Part shown: one piece after another, positions 12,001-24,790 of the stretch | Position numbering within the stretch: the first letter of the stretch is position 1 | How the letters are laid out: each line of letters begins with the position of its first letter | NCBI GenBank assembly: GCA_023079485.1 | Contig: CM041083.1 | Location: 178,826,480-178,890,479 of the forward strand | Reading direction: 5' to 3' | Length of the DNA stretch: 64,000 nucleotides | Source of the DNA: Archilochus colubris | Taxonomy: Eukaryota; Chordata; Aves; Apodiformes; Trochilidae | Notes under the pieces: generated by a model | What the model was told of the DNA's origin: nothing | The model's input: the letters and a program-made list of their open reading frames with translations, nothing else | Databases searched by the model: none | Translations under genes and position numbers: made by a program

Positions 12001-15000
12001 GGTTTGGCTCAAATTCCTCCTTGGTGCTGCCAGCTTGAGGTGCCCCTCTTTGGCTCTTCCTGCTGTGCTGCAAATTGGTGCTTGAACAATTAGTGATGCA
12101 AAATGATGCCCTTCCTGTGACAGCCACTGAAGAAGACTGATCCTGGCACAGCAGGGTTTGAGTAAGCCCTATTGATGTGCTTCAAATTCAGCATGTGTGT
12201 TAAATGCTCAGGTGGGTCAAACCCTGAGGAAATGCCTGGGGATTCTGGGACACAAAACAGCTGCAGGATGGGCTAGGACATCGACCAGGGGAGAAACCTG
12301 CCCCAGGATGAGAGCCTACTGTGGCCCCTTTTTAACTGACCAAATAGCTCCTGGAAAGCTTGGGACTGGAGACCCTTCCCTTGCAAAGCTTCTGCTGGCA
12401 GTGTGCAGGGAAGTCATGTCTCCTGTCACAGAGCAGAGCAAGACATCTCTTCCCCAGGGAGTGGTTCTGGAGAACTGAAATTGTGCCAGGTCAGAGACAC
12501 CACCTGGCAAAGCAAGTTTGCCCTCGCTGTCCATACCTCAGACCTATCCAGTCCTTTCATAAGCACTTTCAAACCCTGCAGTAGCTCCTGATGATCACAG
12601 TCCCCTGCTGCTTGGGTTTAGGTGTCCCTTATGGATGACCCCTCTCACAGGTGCTTTAAGAGGTGAGCTGAGGTCTTGATGCCTGATTTGGCTATCTCAA
12701 TGGTTTGGAAAAATAGGAACTGACCAAAAAGTTCCCATGTACCAGTGCCCTGGCTGCCAAGGGTGGGACAGCCCATGGGTGTGCCCATCTCCCAGAATGA
12801 CTTCCAGCCTGGCAGCAACCAGGAATAGATGCCTCCTCCATCTTTAATTACTTCCTTCCGTTGTGGCCTCATTAACCCCTGCCCACCCTGACCTATGAAG
12901 ATGACTGCAGGAGTGAGTGGGTGCACTGGCCAGGGGCTTTTGCACGGCCTGTGTGCCCTGTGGAGGGGGCCTCAGCATTTCCACCCTTGTGTAAGGGAAG
13001 GGAAGGGAAGCATGTTCTATCCTTCCTCCTCCTCTCCCTGCTGTTGCTTGATAAGCACCTACCACCAAAACCCATGTCATCACCACCAACTTAAACCCAG
13101 TGACACAAACCTATGCACATGCCCATGGCTTGCTTGTTTGCACCAGGAAATATTTCCACTTAAACTGATCTGGCAAATGTGATCACAGTGAGTTGCTGCA
13201 GCACAGCTGACAGGAACAAATAACTTTCTGAATCCAAGTGCCACTATGTGAAACTTCCTGCATCCGTTACCCAGGATGAAAAATTATTTGCTCCACATGA
13301 GAAATCTTGGCCATTGTCAAGGGATGCTGCAAGTCATAAGGTGAACATTGCTGATGGTGGTCCTCATGTATCTTATGGCACCTGAAGATAATTTTAAGCA
13401 CCCTAAAATACCTAAGAGGTTGCACAAATAAATATTCTAATCAATATTCATACCTCACATGTTAACACAACTGCTAATCAACAAACAGCAGGTGCATAAA
13501 GAGAGGAAGATACCTGATTGCTGTAGGGACCTAAAGGACACCAGAGCCAGGGAACAAACTGGTTTTTTTCTGGCCCTGCCCAGAGGCACTTCTCTGATTT
13601 TAATTTCCAGATTTCATGCATTCCTCTAAGATGAAGGTCCTGGTTTGGGTGCTCCAGCTCTGGGGACAGCTACAGACTGTGGAACAAATCCCTGGATTTC
13701 TTCTTGGTGTGACTACTGCATGTGGGTATTTTCTAGTTGATGCTTAATCAAATAGAAACATGCATAAATGTAATTACAGTAATAATGATAAAAACCAAGC
13801 CCAAATGACAGAACACAAGAAAACATCAAATTAGTCTGAAATTAGTCAGACTGTCAAAAATGGGAAAAATGCTAGATGTCAGTGGAGCTTAATTCCCACT
13901 CACCTAGGGCTGACGTGGGTTGACAGTCTGTAATTGCACTGTGACACACCAGTGTGCTCGCAGGGCTGGGGTGAGGGTTTTGGGGAGGATGGAGGTGGCA
14001 GGAGAGGAGAAAGGCACTTCGCAACATGGTACTGCCATGCATGGGCAGCAGTGACTGACACCCCAGGTCGCAGCCCCAGCCTGGGTGTCCTCTTCTGCAC
14101 CAGACTTGGGTCCATGTCTGGGTCCTTCCCTTCCTTCACTCACCTCTTTTCTGCCTTTACCAGTCACCTCCAGTGCATGGCTTGTTGTGCTCCCAGGTAA
14201 TCCCTGTGCAGACTTCCCAGGTGGTTCTGCAATGCTGTCACTGTGGCAGGAATCAGCAGCCATTAGTGATGATGTCTTTTCTGACCCCTTGCAGGGGTAG
14301 CCAAGCCTCCCCTCTCAGTTTTGTGGTGCAGGAGCTCGGTGAGTCTGTCTGTCTCATCTGTGACGTTCAGGACAGTGTATTTGCTGTGCTCAGTGAGGGT
14401 ATCAGTGCAGCAGTATGTGCCTAGCCCTCCTCAAAATTACACCTCCCTGTCACTGAGTGGTTGGGAGGTGGGGAGGTCAGGTCACCTCTGGGTGATGAAA
14501 TGGTGATATTGCTTAAAAACATCACAAGCTCAACAGGGGCAGAGCCCCATGCTTTGACAGGGCCATCAGCTCCTTTAACTGGTCACTTTAGCAAGTCACT
14601 GTCTCTCTTCCCATCTCAGTACCCTTCTTTCCATCCCAATTGCATCCTGTAAGCAGGGATCCTGCAGGCAGGAGCCTTTGCTGTCCACAGCCCAGGCACG
14701 CTCCCAGAACATCCTCTCTCCTGTCATGGCTGGGAGCAAGGGTCCCAGCTGATCTCTATGTCACCATGTAATTAATTTTCCTCGTGCACAGGTTAAGTGA
14801 AAGCTGCACAAGCAACTTTACTTGGAATTTGCTGAAGTACAGCTAAGCAAGAACAATAATACACTGCATTTTTGTACCTCAGAACAGCTATTTGTCATAT
14901 CATATCCCATGCTGGCAGAAACATGTTCTGAAGGATGAAACCAGTGGTTTAAAATGCTGGCTTATTGGTTTTTCTGAGTACTTTGATTACTTTTTATTTT

Positions 15001-15505
15001 CTGTTCACACAGCACTATCTAAATCCAACTTTCCCCAAGGTCTTAAACTGCAAATACTGCAAACAAGCCCCACTTCAAGGGAGATTGAACCCTTCAAAAT
15101 GTTCTTCAAAAGCAAGGCTGCTATGGGGTAAAGTCTACAGGTGACCCTCACTGTCTGAGCAACAGTGCTGACCATCAGTCCTCTCAAAGCAAGGAGCAAC
15201 TGCAGCATCTTTCCCATCCCCAGCTCTTCTTGGTGGTGATCCTGTGGAGCACCTCAGCAAACCATCAATTTAGCAGGAGAATTATCCACTATGTAATGAC
15301 ACCTTCCAGCCTGGTGACTGCAGTTCTTCTGCACTTTCCTGTAGTGGTATAGAAGCCACAGACAGGTCACTGGGATGTAGCTTTTTGAAAACTAATGGGT
15401 AAGCTCCTGCTGAAAGACAGGAGACGTAGTCAACCTGAGCCTTTGTGGATGCCTGGGAGGGAACGCTGGAATGAGCCTGGGTGGAGATGGGCGTTTTGTA
15501 GGTAT
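9081..15505. other. Non-coding DNA
   Basis: About 6.4 kb without a supportable gene. Moderate GC, mostly unique. Open frames reach about 120 codons but overlap on opposite strands and show no domain. At 12993-13010 there is a short GGGAA run. At 13730-13860 lies an AT-rich patch with a GCATAAATGTAATTACAG homeodomain/POU-like string and the small hairpin AGTCTG/CAGACT. Confidence 0.5.
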
Positions 15506-15652
15506 AGAAATAGAATCATCGAGTCATAGAATGGCTTGGGTTGGAAGGGACCTTAAAGATCATTAAAAGTTCTAACCCCCTGCCATGGGCAAGGACACCT
15601 TCCACTAGGCTTGGGTGCTCAACCCCCATCCAACCTGGCCTTCAAGTTGCTT
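15506..15652 (-). repeat. CR1 LINE 3' terminal fragment
   Basis: The + strand starts with imperfect octamers (ATAGAATCATCGAGTCATAG), then GGTTGGAAGGGACCTTAAAG, CCCCCTGCCATGGGCAAGGA and CATCCAACCTGGCCTTCAAG. This is the reverse complement of a common avian CR1 3' end. About 145 bp are kept and the rest is 5'-truncated. No coding part remains. Confidence 0.92.
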
Positions 15653-17961
15653 CCAGTTAAGTGTATATATAGGGCAAATATGAAATTACTTTGTAGCAGG
15701 CACAGGTCTGTAGAATTTAAAGAAAATTATGTTGAAATCTGCGTACCCTTGGATCAGACCCAAACATTTTAATATAAAGAAAGTTGGGATCAAAATGAAA
15801 AATGAAATTTGGGAGGAGAGGTGGGTGAGGACAGAGGTGTGAGGCAGTGGTTCCCTGCAGTGGCAGCACTTTGCCATACAGCAAAGGCCATGGCAAGGCT
15901 GTCACAGGGAGACCTGGCATTCTCCACACATACACTTCCTTTCTTGAAGTTAGAAGCTACAAATAGCTGTCATGGTAGAAGGCCTTGGTGGCCCCATAGG
16001 TACAGCACCATGCCTGGAGCAGTGGTCCAGCACTTGTGGTAGACACAGCTCTTCTTCTTCTGTAGTGAAGCACACCAGTGGGAACCCACTTCATCCTTCC
16101 AGGGCTTCTGTTTAAGGAGATGGACAAAGTCCAAGAAAAAGAGTGTGGTGGTGAGCCCATAGGTAGACAGACACAAACCTCAAAGTTAAAGCAGCTGTCA
16201 CTGTTGCTGCTCACCACACTGCTGCCATCCCACCATATAAGGCTGGACTGAACCAGAGCTGGAAGCTAACTCCAAAGACACCCAAGCATCATTTCCACTG
16301 AGCAGCTTTCCTTACAGCTCCCTGCAGCATGGATCAGCTGCCAGCAGGGTGAGGATGCCCACACAGTGCAAGGACCAGGGCACCATGGGTGGTTCCAGAT
16401 TCAGCAGGGAGCTGTGGGCAGTTCTGGGCTTGCAGAGAGCAGGGAGGCCAGAGCCTGGTGCCACATACAGCACAACCACAGGTCTCTGCTGGATCTATTT
16501 CCACTGCCACAGCCATTTAGTTCCTTACCAAGGGAGCCAGGAAAGCTTTTGCAATGCTCAGTGTGTTGCATTCTCCCTGGGCTCCATCTTTCCTGGAAAA
16601 AGGATGGGTGTGCTTACCCCACCACTCTCTGCAGTGCTGAGCTGCCCAGGGACCCACTGTTGCCCTGAACATCTCATTTCTGATGTGATCAATGAGTAAA
16701 TGGTAAAATATGGGCAGCGTGGGTGGGTTTTGTTTGTTTTTCCAGGGCTGACCACCTTGCACTGTGTGCTGCTCAGTGCAGACACACTGGGTGCTATTCA
16801 GGGCAGCAGGGCTGCCAGGTAGGGAGCACCCTGGGGTTGGCTCCACAGCTGTCTGTCCAGTCAGCTGTGGAGTTGCCTGCAGCCATCTGCAGCATGGGAA
16901 GCCTGTGCCACAGCTTGGTTGGACCTGCAAGACCCCATCCTAGCTGGAGAATAATGGGGAGGAGTGTATGCCCTGCCCAGACTGGATGAGGAATTGTCCT
17001 TCTGACACGATTTCTGCATCTTACCCTGCCTGGGTACATTCTATGTCCTGGCTCCATGATGGGCAGGAGGTCATGCCAGCAACCACAGAGGAACTGTGCA
17101 CCTTGGCCATGAGCACTTTAATGAAAGAGGAGAAGGATGCCCCCCATTGCCAAGCTGCCTTTGCAGCTTCAGGGGTGTGAATGACAGTCCCAAAATATTA
17201 ATTTCTGTAGATACTGCCATCCGCTTAACACAGTCCACAGCTCTGTCACCTGCTGAAATGATGCAAGCTCCAATGGATGATGGTTGTGTCAATGGTGGGG
17301 CAATGAGCCCTCCCTTCTGTCATGTGCCACAGAGGCTCTAGTTAATCCATTTAGCAGGGACAGTCTTACTTCAGATCAGATAAGCAGAAAATTTGGCTTC
17401 TAGGCAGGTGTGGCAGGTTGAGTGCAGGAGTAAAGCTGATGTGATTGATCATCCCTCCCCTCAGCCACACATGCACACACTTAAAACTGGGCAATCAGGA
17501 ATTCTTGGTGTAGCCCCTAGGCATTTCTTATTTGCTTTGCGGTAGTGAACACTCATGTCTGACAAGAAAATCTCTCTTTTGATAGATTTCTCTTTTTTAG
17601 CAGCTTCAGCTCTTCCCAGGGGCCTCAGAAGAGCCAGTCCTAATAACCTAGGTTACAGCTACCACCCACCACATATAAGTGGTGGAAATGTTGGATCATC
17701 AGATATGGCTCAAAGCCTTGTCCTTCCACTTTTTGTCTGCCAGGAGAAACACTCAGACCCAGGAAGTGAGCAGTGTTAGATGCTGAGGACTCAGAAATTA
17801 TCAATCTTCCCCTAAAAGAGAGAAGCTTAAGGCTGTGCCTGGGAAATGCACTGCTCCATGCAGCCTGAGAGGGGGACATGGGACTGTGGGGTACTTCGTG
17901 CAAGGACATCTCAGTGGTCCAGTGCAAAGGCCAGGATAATTATCAACCTGCCACAAGGCCA
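15653..17961. other. Non-coding DNA
   Basis: No gene recognised. Frames of 70-137 codons at 16.3-16.95 kb occur on both strands over the same bases and have no known domain. Confidence 0.5.
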
Positions 17962-18001
17962 AGAAACCAAAATATTTACCCTGCTTTCTATTTTGGTTTC
18001 T
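17962..18001. repeat. Inverted repeat, 13-bp perfect arms
   Basis: AGAAACCAAAATA at 17962-17974 is exactly complemented by TATTTTGGTTTCT at 17989-18001, with a 14-nt spacer. No transposon ends or target duplications are visible. Confidence 0.85.
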
Positions 18002-18589
18002 CTCACACTTGGAACATCTGGAACTCTTGCAGATGCTGATTTGTTTTTGTCAGGCCCCCGTAGCTGGTACCCTGGTGACAAATGGATTCATCAGTAACTG
18101 TGTAATTTGGTGTGAGACATTGCAGAGTGGTGTGTGGTGGGACCAGGGTGACTGCCTTGCTGAGGCTGTGGAGATGGACCAAGGCCTGCAGCACCTTCCT
18201 CCTGGGCAGAGGAGCACCGTGGAAGGATAAAATCCATGAAAGGACAAAAAGCACCCAAGGAAAACAATGAGAGACCCTTCAGTATCTGTCCTTGCCCCTG
18301 GCATCACTCTGTTAATATAGCAAGAGTCAAAATTATTCTCAGCAGCAGAGCAAGCTGATAGAGCTGACAGCAGAGCTGGAGCTCAGGGATGGTCTCCCCT
18401 GTTCTGCCTGGCTGATGCCTGGCTCCAAAACAAACCCTGATGTGTCTGGAAAGCCAGTGCTGGGTTTATTGGAGGGAGAGGAAGCACTCTGAGGGCTGTT
18501 CCTGTACAGCCTGGTGCAGCTGCTCCCACGAGGTTCCTCCTCTTTCCTCACCCAGCCTGGAGCCATCACCCCCAACACTTTCCTGACTC

Positions 18590-18830
18590 ACCTGCCCCAG
18601 CCACCCCCTCCCGCCCCACTCCCGCAGCGCCGCAGTGCGAGGATGCACGTTTAGCAGAGGTGTGATGCTAATAACCAGGTGTAGGGCAATGTAAACAGGA
18701 AATCCTGCCATGAGACACCTCCAGCACTTAATCAAGCTTTCAGAGCCAACCATCACCTCAAAGAGATGGAGCAGCCCTATATCCTCTCGTAATGCTGGGC
18801 GGGAATGCTGCCGTCAGGGTGATGGAGGAC
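18590..18830. promoter_or_regulatory. Candidate regulatory block with T-box and FOX:ETS-like sites
   Basis: A C-rich left part (CCCTCCCGCCCCACTCCCGC) leads into AGGTGTGA at 18658-18665, a perfect T-box half-site, a second AGGTGTAG at 18677-18684, and GTAAACAGGAAA at 18691-18702. The last contains AACAGGAA, the core of the composite forkhead/ETS motif described in endothelial enhancers. A clustered set like this suggests an enhancer, but single motifs of this size also occur by chance. Confidence 0.3.
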
Positions 18831-21809
18831 GGTGCCTGGCCCAGCTGCTCTGCCTTTGGCATCTGTACCATCCCAACAGTGAATGTGAGCAGGAGTCAGA
18901 TGCCTGGCAAATCCAAAGGTGCAAAGTTGACTTGCCAAAACTATTTAGTCTGTTCAAGGCAGAGTAAGAGATGCTTGCCCGAGTTGTGTTTACTATTAGT
19001 GGACCTGCTCCAGAGTGGCAGGAGATGTGATGGGAAAAAAAAAGAAGTGCTTCCATTTTAATAACTAATTAAACAGTCAAACTCAGCCAGAGACCTCTGC
19101 AGTGGAACTGAATCCAAAACCTAAAAAAAATAGCAGTAGCTATTGCCTGAAGCCTTAGCAGTGAATGAGCGATAGAGCAAAAACATCTGTCCCTTGGAAG
19201 AAGTTCAGAAAAGCCTGATAGATCTCTTCCAAATGGAGAAAAAACTGTCCAGACTGGGAAATAAAACTGGTCCATTTGGACCTTTGCCTCCCAGCCCTCG
19301 ACAAGTGTGGTGGCAGATGCTCTGTCTGCTACTGTGGTTCAGGCATATGGCTGCATGTGGGCTATGGTGTTCTGGGGTTAGTATGAAATTGGGGGCATGC
19401 CATGAGAGTGCCCCAGCCCAATCCTGTCCCTTCTTGTGGTGTTACTGGTTTATTAAATGATAGGTTGGGCTGACAAAAATTAAGCTGGCCAAGCTGGCTT
19501 AATTCCTGGCTTTGAAACAAGCTGGAAGCTGTGCATGCACAGGGATTTGCAGTTCCCAGCACATTTTTTTGGGAAAACCAGGTTTTTTCCATCAATATCT
19601 GGGCCATCACACAGTCTCCCCCATCAGATTATGCCTGTGCTTTTGACCATGTTCATCGTGGTTTGCTGATGTCCAACCAGCTTCTTGTGCATCTTTCCCC
19701 AGCACAGAGGATACCCTGAGTTATCTGGGGGGCTGCTTTTACCAAACTTGTGCAAATCTGCTTTAGGAGGGTTGCAGCTGCCACCAATGGCACAGGCAGA
19801 GAGCTCATCCCACCTGTTACTGCATCCAGGACTGTGCAGTCAATTCAGGTGGGAAAAAATTGCCTCAGCAGGTGTGTTTGACATCAAAATTTTGGGGGTT
19901 TTACCTCTGAAAGGTTCATCAGGCAAATCTGGAATAGCCCAGAATGGATGAACTGGGTGTATCTTATGCTTGAAGTGGGCAGGCATCTCTCTGGTAACAG
20001 AGTCCATTTCTCTCTGAAGGCACAGCTGCCAGGCAGAGCAAGAAATCTTTCTTATGGAAGTACTTGATGTGAACCTAAATCTACCTTCCCTTCTGCAGCC
20101 CTCTCAATTGCACAGCAGCAGTTTCTAACACGAATCCCAGCCTGCTCATCTGAGCTCAGAGCCTCTTCAGTCTGCTAAAACCCAGCTGTTTTGGGTCCTA
20201 TTTACTCCTGTTAGTTTGGAGGAAGCAGAGATAAAACAACTCTTCCTGGGGGAGGCTCTGAGGGTTTATTCCTTAGAGAAGGCCATTCTGCATGCCACGG
20301 TGGCTCGGCAGTGCTCATCTCCATGAGGATGCACAGGGAGCAGCCCCAGCACAGCCTCTCTGTCTGAGCTGCCCCAGTGCAGCACTAGAAAGGATGTTGG
20401 AAAGCAGTTCAGCTCTGGGAGTGGCACATGCATATTTATTTCAAAATATTCCATGGCATGCCGTTTGTGGTTCCTTGGGATCTTGGAGCTCAGATGCCTC
20501 TTCTCCTCACCTCCAGGATAACGGCTTCTCTCCTTTCATCTCAGCTGATGTTATCATTTGTTCCTCCCATGCCCACAGACACGTCATGTGGTAGGTAAAA
20601 GCTCCCTCCAGGGGAAGCTGCCTTCCCAGCCTGTCTGCCAGCAAGCCTGGCGTGATCCTTCTTCTCAGAGTGAGGGAGTCAGAAATAGATACTTTTCTTC
20701 CTTTTAAAACATCTTTGATCCAAATAAGTCTGCATGGGATCCTGCCCTTTGATCTGTATGTGAGACCTGGCAAAGGAATATTTCAGTTTAAAACTTTCCT
20801 AGGGTGAAGCACACCATTGGACTCTGTAAATCTGAATTTTTCCTGTCACCAGCTCCAGTGTGAGCCCAGGCAAGCCCCTAGCCCTGACATCACTCTGGGG
20901 CATGGGGACAAGAGCAGTTTTGGCCCTGCAAGTAGGGGTTTATCTTTTTCCCCATCTTTGAATCTTCATGAGTGGAGAAACTGATCCTGTGAAAGCCCCA
21001 TGCTCAGGAAGCTGATCTCTGGATGGAGATGGATAGCCAGGTTTTGCCACAGAAAGAACTCCCTGGTTGTTGTACACATGTGCCTACTTGCACACAAACA
21101 CAACCTCTCGTGTGCACTCCTTGTCTGCCAGCACTTAGGATTTTTCCTTATATTGAGCTCCAATGGCCCTGGCAGAGGGACCTTAGCAGCATCGTGTCCA
21201 AAGGAACCAGCAGCTGGAGCTGGGGAGGGAAGAACAGCAGCACAGCTTTCTGCTGGCCAACAAGATGAGTCATTTGGGCTCTTCCACTCTCTTTACCTTT
21301 CAAAATAAGGTAGTGAGTAAGCCTTGTAATACCCATCTTAAAAGACAGTTCTGAAGTTAAAAAAAAAAAAAGTTATAGAAGATTTGTTGTCTCTATTTCA
21401 TGTTGCTCTTTCCCTGTGTGCTATAATCACTCAGTGCATGTGTCCAAGACAAGCAGGTAAAAAATGGAAATTCAACATTGGCTTCCTAAGCATATTGTGT
21501 GCAAGGCATGCATGGGCTGGGAGGAAAAGATGGGCAGATTCACTCCTCATTACCAGCCTAGTGATCAGTAAAGTCTCCTAAGATGCTGAGGTGATATTCA
21601 AACGTCCCCAGCAGATGGGCTAAGAGTGACTTTTCTGTGCAATAGGATTCTGGAGAGCTGATGACCAACTGCACTCAATATCCCTCCTGTAACACAGAGC
21701 TGAGACCCAGGGCCAAGGCCTTGTTTGGGCCCCTTGGCTATAAAAGATATGGCATCCCAGAGGTGAAGGTCTGATAATGGCAGGGCTGAGCCTGGAGCAA
21801 AGGCACATC
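18831..21809. other. Non-coding DNA
   Basis: No supported gene, RNA or recognised transposon. There is a 14-A run at 21359-21372. Confidence 0.5.
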
Positions 21810-21859
21810 TTGTTGTGTTGTGTTGTGTTGTGCTGTGTTGTGTTGTGTTTTGTGTTGTG
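21810..21859 (+). repeat. TGTTG pentanucleotide microsatellite
   Basis: About ten tandem TGTTG units with interruptions (one TGCTG, one TTTTG). The opposite strand reads as CAACA repeats and gives the threonine/glutamine-rich translations seen in minus frames, which are artefacts. Confidence 0.95.
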
Positions 21860-24404
21860 GAACCAGCTCTCCTGGCCCTGCTGAAGCAGCCCAGGCTGTG
21901 GCAGGTGGGAGCAGGACCACTACAGAAAGTCACCTTGTTCTAGGAACTGACAGCCACCTATAGAGAAACCTCGCTCTCTCTCACTCTAGATATATATATA
22001 TCCTATGAAATGCATGGATCCATCTCAGGTTTCTCCCAGCACATCACTTCAGAGAGAGTGGGTTGTGTTCCCTTGGTGCTGGCTTTGTTCTCAGTTTGAC
22101 AGAGGTAAAAATAGCAAAAGAGAAAGAAAGAAAGAGAGTGTGTGGGAATGGTCCCCTTTTCATGGTACATCCCCCTCAACACAGAGTCTGGAGTCAAACT
22201 CCAGAGGTCTGGAGCTGACCAGGGGTTGGCTCTGAGGTGACCTCCTTGCAATAAGACACTGGTAGAGAGGAGCTGCCAGGAACTCAAAGCTGGAGGTGGC
22301 AGCACCCTGTGAGCCTCCCTCCCACCTGTGCCAGCCAGGGCTGTTGGGTGAGGAGCTGAACCCTTTCCCTCCCCACCCCTCTGTGACTCACGGGGTGCCC
22401 ACTCTGCCTGAGCTGCTGCAACCATTTCTACACACCCTGTCATCCAACCTGTGCCTTGGACAGGTGTCCCCTCAACAGGTCCCTGGTGCTCCAATGTCCT
22501 TTGGCATGGGACAGCAGCCCACAGACCACCGTGATGCTCCTCCTAATGTCCTGTGCCAGCCACTGACCTGGAGCTCCGTGGGAATGCTGTGTGAACAGCT
22601 ATGGAGCAGGCACCACCTGTACAGCACAGGAACAGGATACAGGTGTTGCAGAGATAACTCTTTAATTGCCCTTAAAACTACCCCTCCAAATTCATTATCA
22701 TCCTCTGACCAGTCCAGACAATCATGATGCTATTTTTGTCTTGTTGAGACAGCAGCCTTATCTGGGTCTCTGCTGTAGTACATCACATGGTCGTGGCTTG
22801 TCACTCTGATAGCTCTCTTCCTTCCTAATCTTTTGTCACCATTGATGATGGTGTGCAAGAGAATGACTTCTTTCCTGTGATAAAGAAATGCCATACCTAC
22901 AAGATTAGGCAACTCACAGGACACGGACGCTGGCACCTGTGCATTACCCACTTTTACACTCCAGTCCTTAAACCCACGCTTTTAGTTCTCGCAGTGTTAC
23001 TCAGGAGACCTTCAGGCTCCTCTTTAGCTTTCTCTTCTACCCTTCCAGAGGTCTGGCACATAAAATTACACAGGAGTTTGTAGGAACTGAGCACTGCTTT
23101 GGAGGGCCAGGAGGGGAAAGCTGCTGACAGTGGAGATCAGCCAAGGGGAACCACCACCAGAGCTGTTCAGGTTTTTGCAGAAGCTGTAGAGGCCAAGAGG
23201 AGTGCATCTGAGTGTCCCTGCCTCCAGCTGCTGCCTCAGATGGTCTCTGGGCTGTTTGGCCATGACTGCCTTCCCAGATGCTTTGTGCAAAGTGCCCGTG
23301 GCATGGGGCAGATGAGATCACCAAGCCATCTTGCTGACTGAAATATTTGCAGATATCCACCTGGCAGGATCTGTTGAAAATTATGTTGGGGTACAGTCAC
23401 TCCAGATTCCTTACCACCTCAAATAGCTGGTAAGTCCCAGGCCTGCCTCATTCACAAGACAGGGATCCAAGCCATGCCTATGCAGAAATGCATTCATGTA
23501 TGTACCCATCTCTAACTTGGGCCAGATGTGCCCAAATGGGTGATTTTGCTGAATATAATAGTGGTAGTAGAGCTGCAGACTGGTATTGCCCACAGAGAAC
23601 GAGAGCATTGTATCCCTCCTGCTCAGGTAACCCTTGGGCTTCCAAAGAGATTAGAGCAGACACAAGCATTACCTCCTGGAGAAATGAGGGGGCAGTAACC
23701 TTTTGGGAGAGGGAGACTCGAATCTGAATGGCATTCATAGGGGATTTCAAGAAAGGAAAGGAGTGTTAAGACTGCTGTGATGGGAGCTTCCATCCTGTAA
23801 AGGCAACCCAAGGACCTGGGGCATGCAAAAGCACCAAGGGACTTTGTAGCAAAGCAACAGGAATAAAAGATCTTTGCAGGGGACAGCGCCCTCAGCTCTT
23901 GGCAAAGCCTCACTTGGCAAAAAGACCCTCACAGAAGGTGAGTGCCATGCCTTTTATCTGCAGTGATAAAAGTGATGGTTCCTGAGAATACCCAAGATCA
24001 AGTGTGAAAATCAAAAGAAGGCTTTATTCCTGTTCCAGAGCAGAAACAGATAACATGGCCACCCTGTCTTATAATGAATGAGGATTATCAGCCTTAAACA
24101 GGATAGTTTACATCTCTCTGCTTTCACACAGCAGAGGGAAACACATGTTTGCTATGTGTGTGGCTAGGCAAAAAAAAATAAAATTATAAAAAATCTTGTG
24201 TTTGGTTTAGGATAAACAATGTTGAGATATATTTTGCAGTTTGTGTTATTCTCAGGCTCAACCAGCAGCAGACTCATCAGACTGAGTCATTTCAGAACTG
24301 TGCATAAGATTACTGCTTTATTTTTTATTGCCATCAGAATTTAAACAGAAACAACACATTTATTCTTCTTTTTACTTTTCTTATGTTTTTCTTTTTGTGA
24401 GAAT
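21860..24404. other. Non-coding DNA
   Basis: No exon recognised. Small simple repeats occur: TA run at 21990-22002 and GAAA run at 22120-22136. A 163-codon minus frame at 22003-22494 crosses the GAAA run and shows no domain. Confidence 0.5.
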
Positions 24405-24790
24405 TAGAATTGCAGAATCACAAAGTAATTTCAGTTGGAAGTAACTCAAGGCAGAGCCAGCTCTAAAGCCAGACCAAGTCCGCAGACCCTTGGTTATGAG
24501 CTTTTCTAGGGATAGAGAACCCACCTCCTCTCTGGGCAACCAGTGCCAGTGTTTGGACACTCTCATGGTGAAATATTTTCTCCATACCAAACCAGAATCA
24601 CCCTTGCTGCAACTTGTGATCTTTGTCCCAGTCATTTCAGTATGCACCTCTGGGAAGAGCTTGCCTCTCTCTTCCCTGTAAGAGACCACATTAAAACCTT
24701 CCCCTCAGAACCCCCTTCCCAGTGTGTTCACATCTCTATCATGCTGCAGAGCCCAAGACAGCACACAGTACCCCAGATGCAGCCTCATGT
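24405..24790 (-). repeat. CR1 LINE fragment, 3' UTR plus end of ORF2
   Basis: On the minus strand the translation contains KYFTMRVSKHWHWLPREE followed by VGSLSLEKL, equivalent to the CR1 ORF2 tail ([18 protein letters not shown] in the copy at 54.2 kb). The + strand starts with GAATTGCAGAATCACAAAGT, the decayed terminal octamers. Many substitutions and small indels mark it as an older insertion than the 54.2 kb copy. Not functional. Confidence 0.85.

Noticed and set aside
21598..21933. Minus frame with Thr/Gln/His repeats
   Set aside because: Direct translation of the TGTTG microsatellite.
22003..22494. 163-codon minus frame
   Set aside because: Includes a translated GAAA simple repeat and has no domain.
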